From positions 1 through 34,216 of the forward strand of contig CABUWG010000021.1 in assembly GCA_902495305.1 (NCBI GenBank): a stretch of 34,216 bases of DNA, written 5' to 3'. The translations under genes and the position numbers were made by a program. Numbering within the stretch: position 1 is the stretch's first letter; each line of letters starts with the position of its first letter. The stretch comes from an uncultured Pseudomonadota bacterium (lineage in GTDB: Bacteria; Pseudomonadota; Alphaproteobacteria; RF32; CAG-239). Below the pieces are notes generated by a model. The model was not told the origin of the DNA and searched no databases. It worked only from the letters and a program-made list of their open reading frames with translations. Below, piece by piece: positions 8,132 to 16,225 of this stretch.

Positions 8132-9072
8132 TAGTATTCCTCCACATCGTTATACAATTGAACAGTTACCATTTTGCCGAGTTCGGCGTTCTTGGCACCT
8201 TGGAAATCATAAGTGCATTCAATGCCGCCAGGGCCTGAAATGGAACGTTTCGGTTTTGGCAGATACACTTCATGGCAAGTAATAACGAGCCTTTGTGTGT
8301 CTGATAACTGATAACCGAGCTCTAAGTCCACCGGTACACCGGCGCGAGCTTTATCCATCAAGGCATTATCGCCATAACGAACCGCAATCGAACCGGACAA
8401 TGAGGCAACGCCCAGGTCAATAGCTTCAACTTTACCATCGCTCCGGATCGTCTCAATTTTTTCGAGGTTATTTGAATAGGTAACAGAGGCACTGGTCACA
8501 TTGGCCAATGTTTCACCACCGGATTTAATAAAGCCTTGAAACTGTGAAAAGCGCGTGTAGTTCTTAACTTCCGGTGCATCTGAAACAGATGTCTCCGAGG
8601 CTGTTTCACTTTGTGCCATTAACGAAACTGTGGCTTGTGCTTCACCGGATCGGGCGAAGTTAAAGGCGATAGAGTTTGCGCGTGCGCCAAGGAATCTTAT
8701 GAATTCAGGAACTTCGGCCAGTCCTAATTCAAGTGAATAGCTCGGAAGCGTGGTTTTACCGCTTTCAAATGTATGCGTATAAACGCCATTTTCGTTGGTC
8801 GTTTCCGGAACTCCGAAGACAGCTTTCAGCCAAATTCCGATGTTTCTAAGGTCAACCGGCACCGCCAAATCACCTTCAACGTTAATAACGTCTTGAAATG
8901 GTGTGGTCGGGTCGCGGCCAAGGCCTAAAACATTTGAGGAAATCAACCCTTGTTCGCTGTCAATTGCGCTTGATGCAAACGGCACTTGGGTATAAGGTCC
9001 CGAAGAAAGAGTGCCGTAAGTGCTTTCTTCAGCGATTAATAGTTTGGCATTCCAGCCATATGCTCGTGACAT
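8131..9072 (-). CDS. Major tail tube protein
   Basis: This 313-aa protein is preceded by AAAGGAGAC. It opens MSRAYGWNAKLLIAEESTYG and continues with EGDLAVPVDLRNIGIWLKAVFG, HTFESGKTTLPSYSLELG and FNFARSGEAQATVSLMAQ. This organisation belongs to the tail tube family (phage_tail_3-like, lambda gpV role), with an N-terminal EE.TYGT motif and a beta-sandwich core. The size is close to that of related tube proteins. It lies between the tail terminator gene and the G/GT chaperone, the standard order. It forms the hexameric rings of the non-contractile tail. Confidence 0.85.
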   Translation of the reverse strand: MSRAYGWNAKLLIAEESTYGTLSSGPYTQVPFASSAIDSEQGLISSNVLGLGRDPTTPFQDVINVEGDLAVPVDLRNIGIWLKAVFGVPETTNENGVYTHTFESGKTTLPSYSLELGLAEVPEFIRFLGARANSIAFNFARSGEAQATVSLMAQSETASETSVSDAPEVKNYTRFSQFQGFIKSGGETLANVTSASVTYSNNLEKIETIRSDGKVEAIDLGVASLSGSIAVRYGDNALMDKARAGVPVDLELGYQLSDTQRLVITCHEVYLPKPKRSISGPGGIECTYDFQGAKNAELGKMVTVQLYNDVEEY

Positions 9073-9086
9073 ATTTGTCTCCTTTG

Positions 9087-9512
9087 TTAAATTAGGTTAG
9101 AATTTGAGGTGTATTCAAGGACAATGGGAACGATCGTACCTTTGATGGTTACGCCACCTTCGACCGGTTCTTCCACAAACTCGGGTGGATCCGCGTGCAT
9201 ATAATCAACTTCGCCACCGAGGCGAGGATCATTCTGCAAAAGTTCACCGATTTCCACCAACAGCCAGTCCAAGGCTTGATCGCGCTCGGCCGGTGTTTCT
9301 TTTTGAACAATGACTTCCAGTTCAGCCCGATGTGTGAAAATGTAGCAAGGCGGCGACAATAAAATCTCCGGCTCGCCGACATTACCATCGCGCAGAATAA
9401 CCAAACCGCCATCAGGGATTTTTTGCGGCAGAGGATCATTGCGCTTAACAGCCACATCAAGCGTTGAAAGCCTTTCAAATAAAGCGTTTAATACGATTTC
9501 TCTTTTACTCAT
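9087..9512 (-). CDS. Tail terminator (gpU-like) protein
   Basis: This 141-aa protein begins MSKREIVLNALFERLSTLDV, with later segments PDGGLVILRDG, HRAELEVIVQ and RDQALDWLLVEIGELLQND. This pattern fits the small alpha/beta tail terminator or completion proteins located directly before the tail tube gene. Homologues are sometimes labelled acyl-CoA transferase in databases, a misannotation. Its start overlaps the end of the DUF6441 gene by 8 nt. It should cap the finished tail tube and provide the head-joining surface. Confidence 0.72.
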   Translation of the reverse strand: MSKREIVLNALFERLSTLDVAVKRNDPLPQKIPDGGLVILRDGNVGEPEILLSPPCYIFTHRAELEVIVQKETPAERDQALDWLLVEIGELLQNDPRLGGEVDYMHADPPEFVEEPVEGGVTIKGTIVPIVLEYTSNSNLI

Positions 9513-10080
9513 CTTCGCTCCAGTTTTGCAAAATCAAGCTCGGCACTTTGTTTTGCCAACGCTCGCTTTCACTTTCAAAGTTAATTAATTTCGGCATTTT
9601 GACCTGAGGCACCAAGATAAAGGCGATGACAGTCTTTTTCTTTTTGGTATGGACAAGCAATGAACAGGCATTGCGGCGATACACAAACTGTAGCCGCACG
9701 CCTTTCATCTGTTCATAAAGACCCGGTGTCATACGTTTACCGCGTGCTTTTTTCGGGATTGCATCGGTCGGAATGGCAAGCCACAGACCGTTTTTGCCTC
9801 GGATAATGCTTGCGTATTCAAAGCCCTGCATAATCTTTTCGGCATTAGAATAGACCTGACCGGCCGCGCTGATACTCGGCTTTCCTTTCGGATAGATGAC
9901 ACCGCGCCAAGTGTTGGCCATGCGAGAACTCATACCGGCCGAGCGGACCTGTTCACGCAAAGACGTTTTAAGTCCATTCGTTGCCGCCGATATTCCTAAC
10001 GTCACAGCCTTGGCACCTTCTGAATAGTGCTTTTCCATGACATCAGACAGTTTCCCTTGTAGTGCAAGTTTTAATTGCAT
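9505..10080 (-). CDS. DUF6441-type head-tail/tail completion protein
   Basis: The 191-aa product has MQLKLALQGKLSDVMEKHYS, a helical region with TNGLKTSLREQVRSAGMSSR, MANTWRGVIYPKGKPSISAA and IPKKARGKRMTPG, then LQFVYRRNACSLLVHTKKK. This is the layout of DUF6441 phage proteins, which sit between head-tail connector and tail terminator genes, corresponding in position to lambda gpZ. The start overlaps the previous gene by 10 nt. The basic, strand-rich core suggests a structural connector; no catalytic motif is seen. Confidence 0.72.
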   Translation of the reverse strand: MQLKLALQGKLSDVMEKHYSEGAKAVTLGISAATNGLKTSLREQVRSAGMSSRMANTWRGVIYPKGKPSISAAGQVYSNAEKIMQGFEYASIIRGKNGLWLAIPTDAIPKKARGKRMTPGLYEQMKGVRLQFVYRRNACSLLVHTKKKKTVIAFILVPQVKMPKLINFESESERWQNKVPSLILQNWSEDE

Positions 10081-10364
10081 AGCACATCAACACTCCATAC
10101 TAGATTATGAATATCTTTGACCGGTTCCGTATGCACCCGATAAGTTGCCGCATCTGTTTCTATCGTGTCCCCGACAGCTAAATCAGGCGCATCAGAAATC
10201 CGGATCTTCATAAAATGCGTGTCGGTGTGAGCCTTAACAAAACCCACACCGACCACTTCGTCCGGTTCAATCAATAAAAAAATGACTTCTCGTCCTTGGT
10301 AATTCCCGATCGTTCCGCACCGATTAAACAGGCTGTCCACCGCCTTTTTGAGAGGAAGGGTCAT
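10071..10364 (-). CDS. Head-tail joining protein (gpFII-like)
   Basis: I start this 97-aa protein at the ATG at 10364 (MTLPLKKAVDSLFNRCG) because AGGAGGTAAAG sits directly upstream. Longer in-frame extensions have no ribosome site and overlap the previous gene completely. The beta-rich body (GREVIFLLIEPDEVVG, HFMKIRISDAPDLAVGD, VHTEPVKDIHNLVWSVDV) fits the small head-tail attachment family. It overlaps the upstream small gene by about 40 nt and the downstream DUF6441 gene by 10 nt. Confidence 0.65.
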   Translation of the reverse strand: MTLPLKKAVDSLFNRCGTIGNYQGREVIFLLIEPDEVVGVGFVKAHTDTHFMKIRISDAPDLAVGDTIETDAATYRVHTEPVKDIHNLVWSVDVLCN

Positions 10365-10557
10365 CTTTACCTCCTGTTTCATCAGGTTTCTGTGGTTGCT
10401 GTGGCTGTGTTGCCGGCTTTTGGCCACCTTTAACAGGCACTGCAAAACCGCGTTCTATCAGACTTTTTGCATCTGCTTCGTTCAGGTCATACTCCTTACC
10501 GGGAGCAATTTCTCTGCCGGCAGATACAACTAATGTAATCAAGGCCTTAATACGCAT
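10324..10557 (-). CDS. Small capsid-adjacent protein of unknown function
   Basis: This 77-aa protein begins MRIKALITLVVSAGREIAPG, then YDLNEADAKSLIERGFAVPV. After residue 42 it becomes a polar, Gln/Pro/Lys/Gly-rich tail. The N-terminal part resembles short proteins often encoded just after major capsid genes, whose acidic 'NEADAKSLI..G.A' helix is typical. It may correspond positionally to lambda FI, but this is weak. It lies 9 nt after the capsid gene and overlaps the next gene in another frame. Confidence 0.6.
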   Translation of the reverse strand: MRIKALITLVVSAGREIAPGKEYDLNEADAKSLIERGFAVPVKGGQKPATQPQQPQKPDETGGKDDPSSQKGGGQPV

Positions 10558-10566
10558 TTATACCTC

Positions 10567-11595
10567 CTAACCAATGGTTGCACAGAATGAAGCATTCGGA
10601 CGATAAGGAACGACCAAAGGCGCAGACTGCAATAACAGCCAACGAACCGATGGATCTTCCTCAACCCATGACTTCGTAAAGTAGCGATGAGCTGTCCAGT
10701 TTGCTTTTTCATCGTGGATCGCGCCATAGCAACGGGTTCCTTCAAGTCCGTCTTTGGCTCCCATGATGACGGTTTTGGCCGGCAGAAGTTTGCTTTCGAC
10801 ACCGGCATCATTGATATAAATGTCATTGTAAACATAGATATCAAAGTCACCGATAGAGCCAACGTAGCGCACTTTGGAGTTTTCACCACGAATGATCGGG
10901 TCAACATTCAAAGTGTTGTTGGTGCCTCTGCGGTAATCCAAGAACTTCTTCACATCATCTTTTGAACGGAAGATTTTCCATGCTTCAGGATCCATGATGA
11001 CCGTTTTTGCGATCATACCGGACTTTGTTTGAACCAAATCGGCCCAGTCCTCCAAGTCCTCAATCGGGTTAACAGCCGCAGTTTCCCAGGTGGCAGAACC
11101 GGTTAAGGCCTTTGTCAAAGCCGCATCACGTCCGAAGTTTACCGTTGTTGACGGATAACCATCGCCGGAAACGACAACTTGTCCGGTTCTTAAGATTTCG
11201 GCCGCCATGACTTCTTCACGACGGGTCAGGTTTTCCAACTGGTCGGTCAAAGTTGTGGCCAAAGCGCGTTCATAGCGTTGAGATGGAGACAAGGAGCCGC
11301 CGATAATCTCACCGGCAACGCGTTTATACGGAATGTTTGCATCAAAGCGGCGTTTGTCTTTCACATAAGCCGGCTTGAATGATTTGGTCTGATAACCACC
11401 GCTATCAACGACCTTACCGGGGAGAAGTGGAGAAACAAACGGAGAGATACGCGGCTTGCTGTCCGTCACATCAAAAAAGATCTCTTCTTTATCCGAAGTT
11501 TGCACATTCGGGAAGAAGGTGTCGAGCAAGAAAGACGAAGGCGTGTGTAAACGTTCAACGACTTTTGCGAGCACGTTTGTAGAAAAAATATCCAT
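10567..11595 (-). CDS. Major capsid protein, lambda gpE family
   Basis: This 342-aa protein is preceded by AAAGGAATAA. It starts MDIFSTNVLAKVVERLHTPS, continues with FLLDTFFPNVQTSDKEEIFFDV and RISPFVSPLLPGKVVDSGGY, and ends SWVEEDPSVRWLLLQSAPLV then PYRPNASF. This matches the phage_cap_E family of HK97-fold capsid proteins. The size agrees with lambda gpE (341 aa). It lies directly after the decoration protein gene and before connector genes, the canonical order. It forms the icosahedral shell, stabilised by the gpD-like protein. Confidence 0.92.
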   Translation of the reverse strand: MDIFSTNVLAKVVERLHTPSSFLLDTFFPNVQTSDKEEIFFDVTDSKPRISPFVSPLLPGKVVDSGGYQTKSFKPAYVKDKRRFDANIPYKRVAGEIIGGSLSPSQRYERALATTLTDQLENLTRREEVMAAEILRTGQVVVSGDGYPSTTVNFGRDAALTKALTGSATWETAAVNPIEDLEDWADLVQTKSGMIAKTVIMDPEAWKIFRSKDDVKKFLDYRRGTNNTLNVDPIIRGENSKVRYVGSIGDFDIYVYNDIYINDAGVESKLLPAKTVIMGAKDGLEGTRCYGAIHDEKANWTAHRYFTKSWVEEDPSVRWLLLQSAPLVVPYRPNASFCATIG

Positions 11596-11607
11596 TATTT
11601 ATTCCTT

Positions 11608-11958
11608 TCAGTATGCTTGATTTGTTTTAATAAAGATGTTTTTCACTCTGAGTTTGGCCTTTAAGCCATCAGCGGAAGCACCGCTTGCCACAGTCAGAGC
11701 CGCAGAGTTAAACTCACCGGTCAAATAGACAACGGCTTGTTTATCTTCGCTTGTGGCATCAACAGCCTCAGCCAAAATGGCTTCAGGGGTGTCAGATGCA
11801 CCACAGATTGTCAAAGCATCACCTGATGCCTTTAATACTGTGCCTCGCGTGTAACTGCCGCCGGTAATGGTTGCAAGTTCAGAAACGCGAGGAAATTCGC
11901 CGGCCAATAAGGTATCGGCGGTTGTGGACCCTTGGTCCGTAAATCCTTGTACAGTCAT
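11608..11958 (-). CDS. Head decoration protein, gpD family
   Basis: The 116-aa protein (MTVQGFTDQGSTTADTLLAG) has a strong GGAGGTTAAC ribosome site. It contains GGSYTRGTVLKASGD and AILAEAVDATSEDKQAVVYL then TGEFNSAALTVASG, the conserved layout of the lambda gpD/HDPD family. Trimers of this family bind the expanded capsid at three-fold axes and reinforce it. It sits between the protease/scaffold gene and the capsid gene, as in lambda. A high copy number is expected, consistent with the strong ribosome binding site. Confidence 0.88.
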   Translation of the reverse strand: MTVQGFTDQGSTTADTLLAGEFPRVSELATITGGSYTRGTVLKASGDALTICGASDTPEAILAEAVDATSEDKQAVVYLTGEFNSAALTVASGASADGLKAKLRVKNIFIKTNQAY

Positions 11959-11961
11959 ATG

Positions 11962-12273
11962 TTAACCTCCAATTGTGTAAGAAGCGATGCGGTTTGCAAC
12001 GTCTTCGGGTGTTTCTTCTTTATCCTCGGCAGATGGTGTGATCGCCGGGTTTTTGATTTGTGCCATTGCCACATCAAGCGCATTGGTTTGTTTGGCAACA
12101 GGCACCGTTTCTAAAATGGCCAAAATGTCTGTTGCAGACAGATCGGTTTTTGCGAGCAACGCTTGAGCGGTTGCTTCTTTGCCTTTGACATTTTCGGCAG
12201 AAAGAACTTGAGACATGCGCTCGCGTTCCTGTGCTTTGATGTCAACAGACGTTTTTTCTAAAGTATCATTCAT
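11962..12273 (-). CDS. Putative internal scaffold product (Nu3-like, in frame inside protease)
   Basis: An internal ATG at 12273 (MNDTLEKTSVDIKAQ), in the same frame as the protease gene, follows GGAG with a 9-nt spacer. It would yield a 103-residue protein made of the C-terminal charged, helical part (KAQERERMSQVLSAENVKG, ATAQALLAKTDLSATDI). This mirrors lambda, where scaffold Nu3 is translated from an internal start in gene C. The C-terminal extension after the S49 domain has no other obvious role. Translation from this start is an inference. Confidence 0.45.
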   Translation of the reverse strand: MNDTLEKTSVDIKAQERERMSQVLSAENVKGKEATAQALLAKTDLSATDILAILETVPVAKQTNALDVAMAQIKNPAITPSAEDKEETPEDVANRIASYTIGG

Positions 12274-13074
12274 GAATGATTTCTCCGTTGATTGAGTGTT
12301 AAGGTCTGAGATGATGGCTTCAAACGAAGCTAGGCTGTCCGCCAGACCGATCCGAACAGCATTTTGGCCCACAAAAACATCACCGCCACCGAAGTTTTCG
12401 ATGACATTTTTCGGCGATATATCCCTGTGAAGCGCAACTTTATTAATGAAAACCTCTGCCAGCGCATCAATATGAGCCTGAATTTTGGCTTTTCCTTCTT
12501 CTGTTTCCACATCAGGCCGCTTGTTTGGGCTTTGCGAGGAAACAATTTCAATAGTCTTTTTCTCGTCCTCTTTTTCAAAGATGGACACAACCCCGATAGA
12601 ACCGAGGATAGCCGTATCGGCCGCCATAATCTTGTCGCAGGCCGAGGCGATCCAATACGCACCGGAGCAACAAGAACCGGAGGCATAAGCAAGGATCGGC
12701 TTTTTACCGCGAGCGTTGTAGATCATATCGGCCAGCTCGGAGCAACCGTTAACTTCGCCACCCGGACTGTCCACATCAAACAAAATGGCTGATATGTTCG
12801 GGTCGTTCAGGGCTTTGTTAAAGTCTTGAGCCAAGAGTTCATAAGATGTCGCGCCACAGACCGCCGTCAAAAGGTTGGCATGTCTGAATAGCGGACCGGT
12901 TACCGGAATAACAGCAACGCCGCCTCGGGTGGAGACGGCGTAGGTGTTTTTCATATCGCGGCCCATTTCTTTGGCTATGGCCTCAGGGCTCTTGTTCGTT
13001 TGGTGCGCTATCGAAATCATTGTCGAGAGCATCTCGGGCGTTATTGCCCACACTGTTTTTTGCATGAGTTTCAT
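11962..13074 (-). CDS. S49 family head maturation protease with scaffold domain (gpC-like)
   Basis: This 370-aa protein begins MKLMQKTVWAITPEMLSTMI. The SppA/S49 fold is seen in GGVAVIPVTGPL (about 51-62), FDVDSPGGEVNG (99-110), the nucleophile segment ASGSCCSGAYWIAS (Ser137) and AILGSIGVV (156-163). Lys185 in SPNKRPDVETEEG is the likely general base. The C-terminal 100 residues look like an assembly scaffold and may also be made alone. It cleaves portal and scaffold proteins in the procapsid, by analogy with lambda gpC. Upstream it is separated from the portal gene by an inserted ATPase cassette with terminator-like hairpins. Confidence 0.87.
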   Translation of the reverse strand: MKLMQKTVWAITPEMLSTMISIAHQTNKSPEAIAKEMGRDMKNTYAVSTRGGVAVIPVTGPLFRHANLLTAVCGATSYELLAQDFNKALNDPNISAILFDVDSPGGEVNGCSELADMIYNARGKKPILAYASGSCCSGAYWIASACDKIMAADTAILGSIGVVSIFEKEDEKKTIEIVSSQSPNKRPDVETEEGKAKIQAHIDALAEVFINKVALHRDISPKNVIENFGGGDVFVGQNAVRIGLADSLASFEAIISDLNTQSTEKSFMNDTLEKTSVDIKAQERERMSQVLSAENVKGKEATAQALLAKTDLSATDILAILETVPVAKQTNALDVAMAQIKNPAITPSAEDKEETPEDVANRIASYTIGG

Positions 13075-13099
13075 TTTTTTCCTTTCAAAAAATTAAAAA

Positions 13100-13164
13100 C
13101 CTTTACTTTCTTTTTGAAAAAGTAAAGGATAATCAAACAACCTTTACTTTCTCGTTCGTAAAGG
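13100..13164 (-). repeat. Two related inverted repeats before the protease gene
   Basis: CCTTTACTTT (13100-13109) pairs perfectly with AAAGTAAAGG (13119-13128). CCTTTAC (13141-13147) pairs with GTAAAGG (13158-13164). Both share the word CCTTTACTTTCT. On the minus strand the first stem is followed by T5-A-A-T6, so it could act as a terminator or attenuator just upstream of the protease ribosome binding site. Confidence 0.6.
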
Positions 13165-13167
13165 CAT

Positions 13168-13193
13168 CAAAAAAGCCCCACAAAAGTGAGGCT
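13168..13193 (-). terminator. Terminator downstream of the DUF4143 ATPase gene
   Basis: On the minus strand GCCTCAC-TTTT-GTGGGGC forms a 7-bp stem (one T-G wobble that only works in this strand) followed by six Ts. It begins about 40 nt past the ATPase stop codon. It shows that the ATPase is an independent transcription unit inserted in the head operon. Confidence 0.78.
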
Positions 13194-13234
13194 ATTTTAT
13201 TTTTTTCGTATTTTGCTATTTTTGTAAAATAGAG

Positions 13235-14542
13235 CTACAGATTACAAATTTGCTTTATTTGTTCTATCATATATAATGGAATATCACATAGATTATCAGA
13301 TTTTTTGTAGTCAGCCAATGAAGTCCTGACAAGAATATCTGGATTAAACTTTTCCTTATATACATTTAGGCTTTTTGCTTTCAAATTGATACCTGCCTTA
13401 ACCTCTACAGGTATAATCTGAGAATCAAGTTGTATAACAAAATCTATTTCAGCTCGACCAGCATCATTTGCCCAGTACGCAATATCAATATTCTGTATTG
13501 CTTTCAATTCTTGTAAAACAAACTGTTCTGTTATTGAACCCTTAAATTCGGTAAAAACTTTTGATCCTTCTAATAATGTTCGTATATCGAGATCTGATTT
13601 TGCAGACAGCAAACCTATATCCGACAAAAATAATTTAAAATTATTATATTCCTGATAGGCTTTAATCGGCAACGCAGGTTTACTTAAGCGCATTATTTGG
13701 TACACCAATCCGCTATCTTTCAACCACTCTAATGCAGGATCATATTCTTTCACTCGTGCTTTTGTATTTTCGATTTCACTATAAACAAATTTTTTATTTT
13801 CTTTTGCCAGCTGACGAGGAATTGAATCCCAAAGTTTTGTAACCTGAGGACGTATAGTCGGAGGAATATGATGAGAAAAGTCTTGTTTATAATCACTCAA
13901 TATCCGATTTTGAATTTCTCTAACTTCTTGAAAATCTTTATTTTCAATATAGTTTTTAACAACCTCTGGCATTCCGCCAACGTAAAAATATGTTTTCAAA
14001 TAAGTGATGATCTTATCTTTGAATAAGTTTATCATCTGAAAATCAGAGCTATTAATAAGTTCACAAAGTTTTTCTTCTCCTAAAGCATCTAAAAATTCGC
14101 AAAATGTCATCGGATACATATACATGGATTCAACTTTTCCAACAGGAAAAGAGATGCCCTGGTGTATGGCAACCCCAAGTAAACTACCCGCTGCAATTAC
14201 ATGATATTCCGGCAAGTCTTCACAAAAATACTTCAAAGAGGTTATTGCACGAGGACATGCTTGAATTTCATCTATAATAATCAATGTATCCTTAGTGACT
14301 TTTTTACGCGCCTCCATTTCAATCGCAGTCACGATTTCTTGTGGATTTAATGTATTGTTAAAAACATTGGCTATTCGCTCATTTTTTTCAACATTTATGG
14401 CCACATAATCAGAAAAATTTGTTTTTCCAAATTCTTCCATAAGCCATGTTTTACCAACTTGACGTGCACCATACAGCAGTAACGGTTTGCGATTTTTACT
14501 GTTTTTCCAAGCAACTAAATTTTGTAAAGCGTATCTTTTCAT
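13235..14542 (-). CDS. AAA ATPase with DUF4143 C-terminal domain, probable cargo gene
   Basis: I start at the ATG at 14542 (MKRYALQNLVAWKNSKNRKP), which has AGGAGATC upstream, giving 435 aa. Walker A is GARQVGKT (25-32) and Walker B is LIIIDEIQACP (about 87-97). The AAA_14-like part ends near PTIRPQVTKLWDSIPRQLAK. DUF4143 covers the C-terminal 200 residues and ends in EIDFVIQLDSQIIPVEVKAG, a PD-(D/E)XK-like nuclease fold signature. The gene is markedly more AT-rich than the head genes around it and splits portal from protease, which are normally adjacent. It has private promoter repeats and a terminator. Its role is unknown; a defence or host-interaction function is possible but not shown. 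Confidence 0.87.
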   Translation of the reverse strand: MKRYALQNLVAWKNSKNRKPLLLYGARQVGKTWLMEEFGKTNFSDYVAINVEKNERIANVFNNTLNPQEIVTAIEMEARKKVTKDTLIIIDEIQACPRAITSLKYFCEDLPEYHVIAAGSLLGVAIHQGISFPVGKVESMYMYPMTFCEFLDALGEEKLCELINSSDFQMINLFKDKIITYLKTYFYVGGMPEVVKNYIENKDFQEVREIQNRILSDYKQDFSHHIPPTIRPQVTKLWDSIPRQLAKENKKFVYSEIENTKARVKEYDPALEWLKDSGLVYQIMRLSKPALPIKAYQEYNNFKLFLSDIGLLSAKSDLDIRTLLEGSKVFTEFKGSITEQFVLQELKAIQNIDIAYWANDAGRAEIDFVIQLDSQIIPVEVKAGINLKAKSLNVYKEKFNPDILVRTSLADYKKSDNLCDIPLYMIEQIKQICNL

Positions 14543-14568
14543 ATGATCTCCTAATATTAACATAGTAT

Positions 14569-14597
14569 CTAATAACACTTTTCGGATGGAAAATCAA
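14569..14597 (-). promoter_or_regulatory. Promoter of the ATPase gene with operator in the spacer
   Basis: On the minus strand TTGATT (14592-14597) and TATTAG (14569-14574) are spaced exactly 17 nt and lie 27 nt upstream of the start codon. The spacer is fully covered by repeat 1 of the three dyad repeats at 14575-14660, so a protein bound there would block RNA polymerase. Confidence 0.5.
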
Positions 14598-14660
14598 GTT
14601 GTTTTTTACACTTTTCGGATGGAAAATAGTTAATATTTTGACACTTTTAGGATGGAAAGT
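14575..14660. repeat. Three 20-bp dyad repeats with exact 33-bp period
   Basis: ACACTTTTCGGATGGAAAAT occurs identically at 14575-14594 and 14608-14627, with a variant at 14641-14660 (ACACTTTTAGGATGGAAAGT). Starts are exactly 33 bp apart, about three helical turns. Each copy contains the dyad TTTTC-N5-GAAAA on the minus strand. The spacers differ in sequence. They lie directly upstream of, and within, the ATPase promoter, which suggests an operator array. Confidence 0.85.
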
Positions 14661-14752
14661 ATAAGAAATGGCAGAAAATCCGCAATGCTATTGCAGATTT
14701 TACTGAACTATCACATCTCTAAGTCAATTATTACCAGATATTCCCAGATACT

Positions 14753-16225
14753 CTAAGAAAAATTACCGGATTCATCTGTTTCTTGTGATGTTTCAACCTC
14801 CTTTTGTATTGAATTTTCAGTTGTTAAACCTAATTCGGTGAGTTTGGCTTTTTCTCTCGCACGTTGTTCCAAAACTTCTTCCCAGTCCAAGCCTTGACCG
14901 GCACATTCGGCCTCTAATGTTGAAAGTCCGATATCCATTCGGATTTGGCAGGCCTGAGCTTCTTTGACCGGGTCAACCCAACCGCGACCTGGACCGATCC
15001 ACTTACATCTTGTATAAGCATAGCGGTTCTCATAAAAGTCCGGTGCATCAACCAAGCCTTTATTGACTGCTTCTTCCAGCCAAAGCTCATAAACCGGCGT
15101 GGCCCAGTAAGTGGAAAGCCATTGTCGGCGGCCGTTAAAGTATCGCCAAGCCTCGAGCAATGCCGACCGGGCGGACGAATAATTTGTCTTTGAAAAGTCT
15201 TTCAAGAGCAATTCATAAGGAATGTTAAGGCCGGTTCCGATATGCCTGAGCAAGTTTTCAACGAAAGCTCCATAAGCCGAGTTCGGTCGTGATGGTGTGA
15301 ATGGCGCGACTTTATCACCAGGAAAGACAGGGATGATAGAGCCACCTTCAAGTTTAACCTGCCAATCCTTTTTCGCAGACAGGTAATCATCACTTGAGCC
15401 GCCGAACAGTTCGTTCAGGCTTTCGCCATCCATCGGAGTTTCTATAAATGCGGCAATCATTGCGTTGACGATCGCGGCTTGAAGCTCGGATCGCTCGTAA
15501 TGGTCCAACATTTTGAACATCGGCATTATGGAGCTGAGGACAGGCTTTCCACGAGATTGACCGATACGGCTGATATCGTGAACGTGTAGAACTCGTCTCC
15601 GGCCAAATGAAGTAAATGCCGGAATACGCTCCCAAGACGCAGTTCCTGTCCAAAAGTCGCCCGGGTGGTCTTTTTGAATATAGTAGGCAACGGGTGCGCC
15701 ATATTTATCTATTTCAATACCACCGCGGAGGGTTTTACTATCCGTTTGACCGTTTGGATTAGACAACCGGTCGGGCTCTACCAACTGGATTGCGGTAGAA
15801 AACTTCCGGTCTTTCAGCCATAGCGGAATAGCCAAAGCCTCGCCGTTAATCAGGCAAGACTTGAAAACTTGTGTCGTCAGACCATGGAAAGTTAAGGACT
15901 TGGCCGCATCACATTCAAAAGTTTCGGACCATGATCGCCATAAACTTTCAACGTGTGCCTGCCATTCTTCTTCCCATTCCTTGGTTTTTCCGAGTGCTTT
16001 ATAGTCCGGTTTGGCCGATAAACGAAACCCGGTGCCGACTATGTTATCGGACAGGGTCTGCATTGCACCGGCGGCAATTCCATGATTTCGCGTTAAATCA
16101 CGCGACCGGGCAACAATCGTGTCCAATTCCGGCAACAAATCGCTGTCGGCTGAACCGCGGCCCGGAAGCCATGAGGCAATTTCTCGCAAAGTTTGCGAAG
16201 CTGCTTTATGTGATGTGTCTGTCAT
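14753..16225 (-). CDS. Portal protein, lambda gpB family
   Basis: I start at the ATG at 16225 (MTDTSHKAASQTLREIASWL), whose A is also the first base of the TAA-overlapping gpW stop (TAATG). This gives 490 aa. Recognisable parts are SRDLTRNHGIAAGAMQTLSD near the N-terminus, LVEPDRLSNPNGQTD, DISRIGQSRGKPVLSSIMPM and NIPYELLLKDFSKTNYSSAR with LLEAWRYF, all typical of phage_portal_2. The dodecameric portal sits at one capsid vertex and works with the terminase and gpW. The ATPase cassette follows immediately; the AT-rich stretch after the stop contains a hairpin (about 14676-14702) with only a short T run. Confidence 0.92.
   Translation of the reverse strand: MTDTSHKAASQTLREIASWLPGRGSADSDLLPELDTIVARSRDLTRNHGIAAGAMQTLSDNIVGTGFRLSAKPDYKALGKTKEWEEEWQAHVESLWRSWSETFECDAAKSLTFHGLTTQVFKSCLINGEALAIPLWLKDRKFSTAIQLVEPDRLSNPNGQTDSKTLRGGIEIDKYGAPVAYYIQKDHPGDFWTGTASWERIPAFTSFGRRRVLHVHDISRIGQSRGKPVLSSIMPMFKMLDHYERSELQAAIVNAMIAAFIETPMDGESLNELFGGSSDDYLSAKKDWQVKLEGGSIIPVFPGDKVAPFTPSRPNSAYGAFVENLLRHIGTGLNIPYELLLKDFSKTNYSSARSALLEAWRYFNGRRQWLSTYWATPVYELWLEEAVNKGLVDAPDFYENRYAYTRCKWIGPGRGWVDPVKEAQACQIRMDIGLSTLEAECAGQGLDWEEVLEQRAREKAKLTELGLTTENSIQKEVETSQETDESGNFS

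Noticed and set aside
14575..14660. Three regularly spaced 20-bp repeats looking like a short CRISPR array
   Set aside because: Spacers are only 13 bp and the repeats overlap a promoter; no cas genes. An operator array explains them better.
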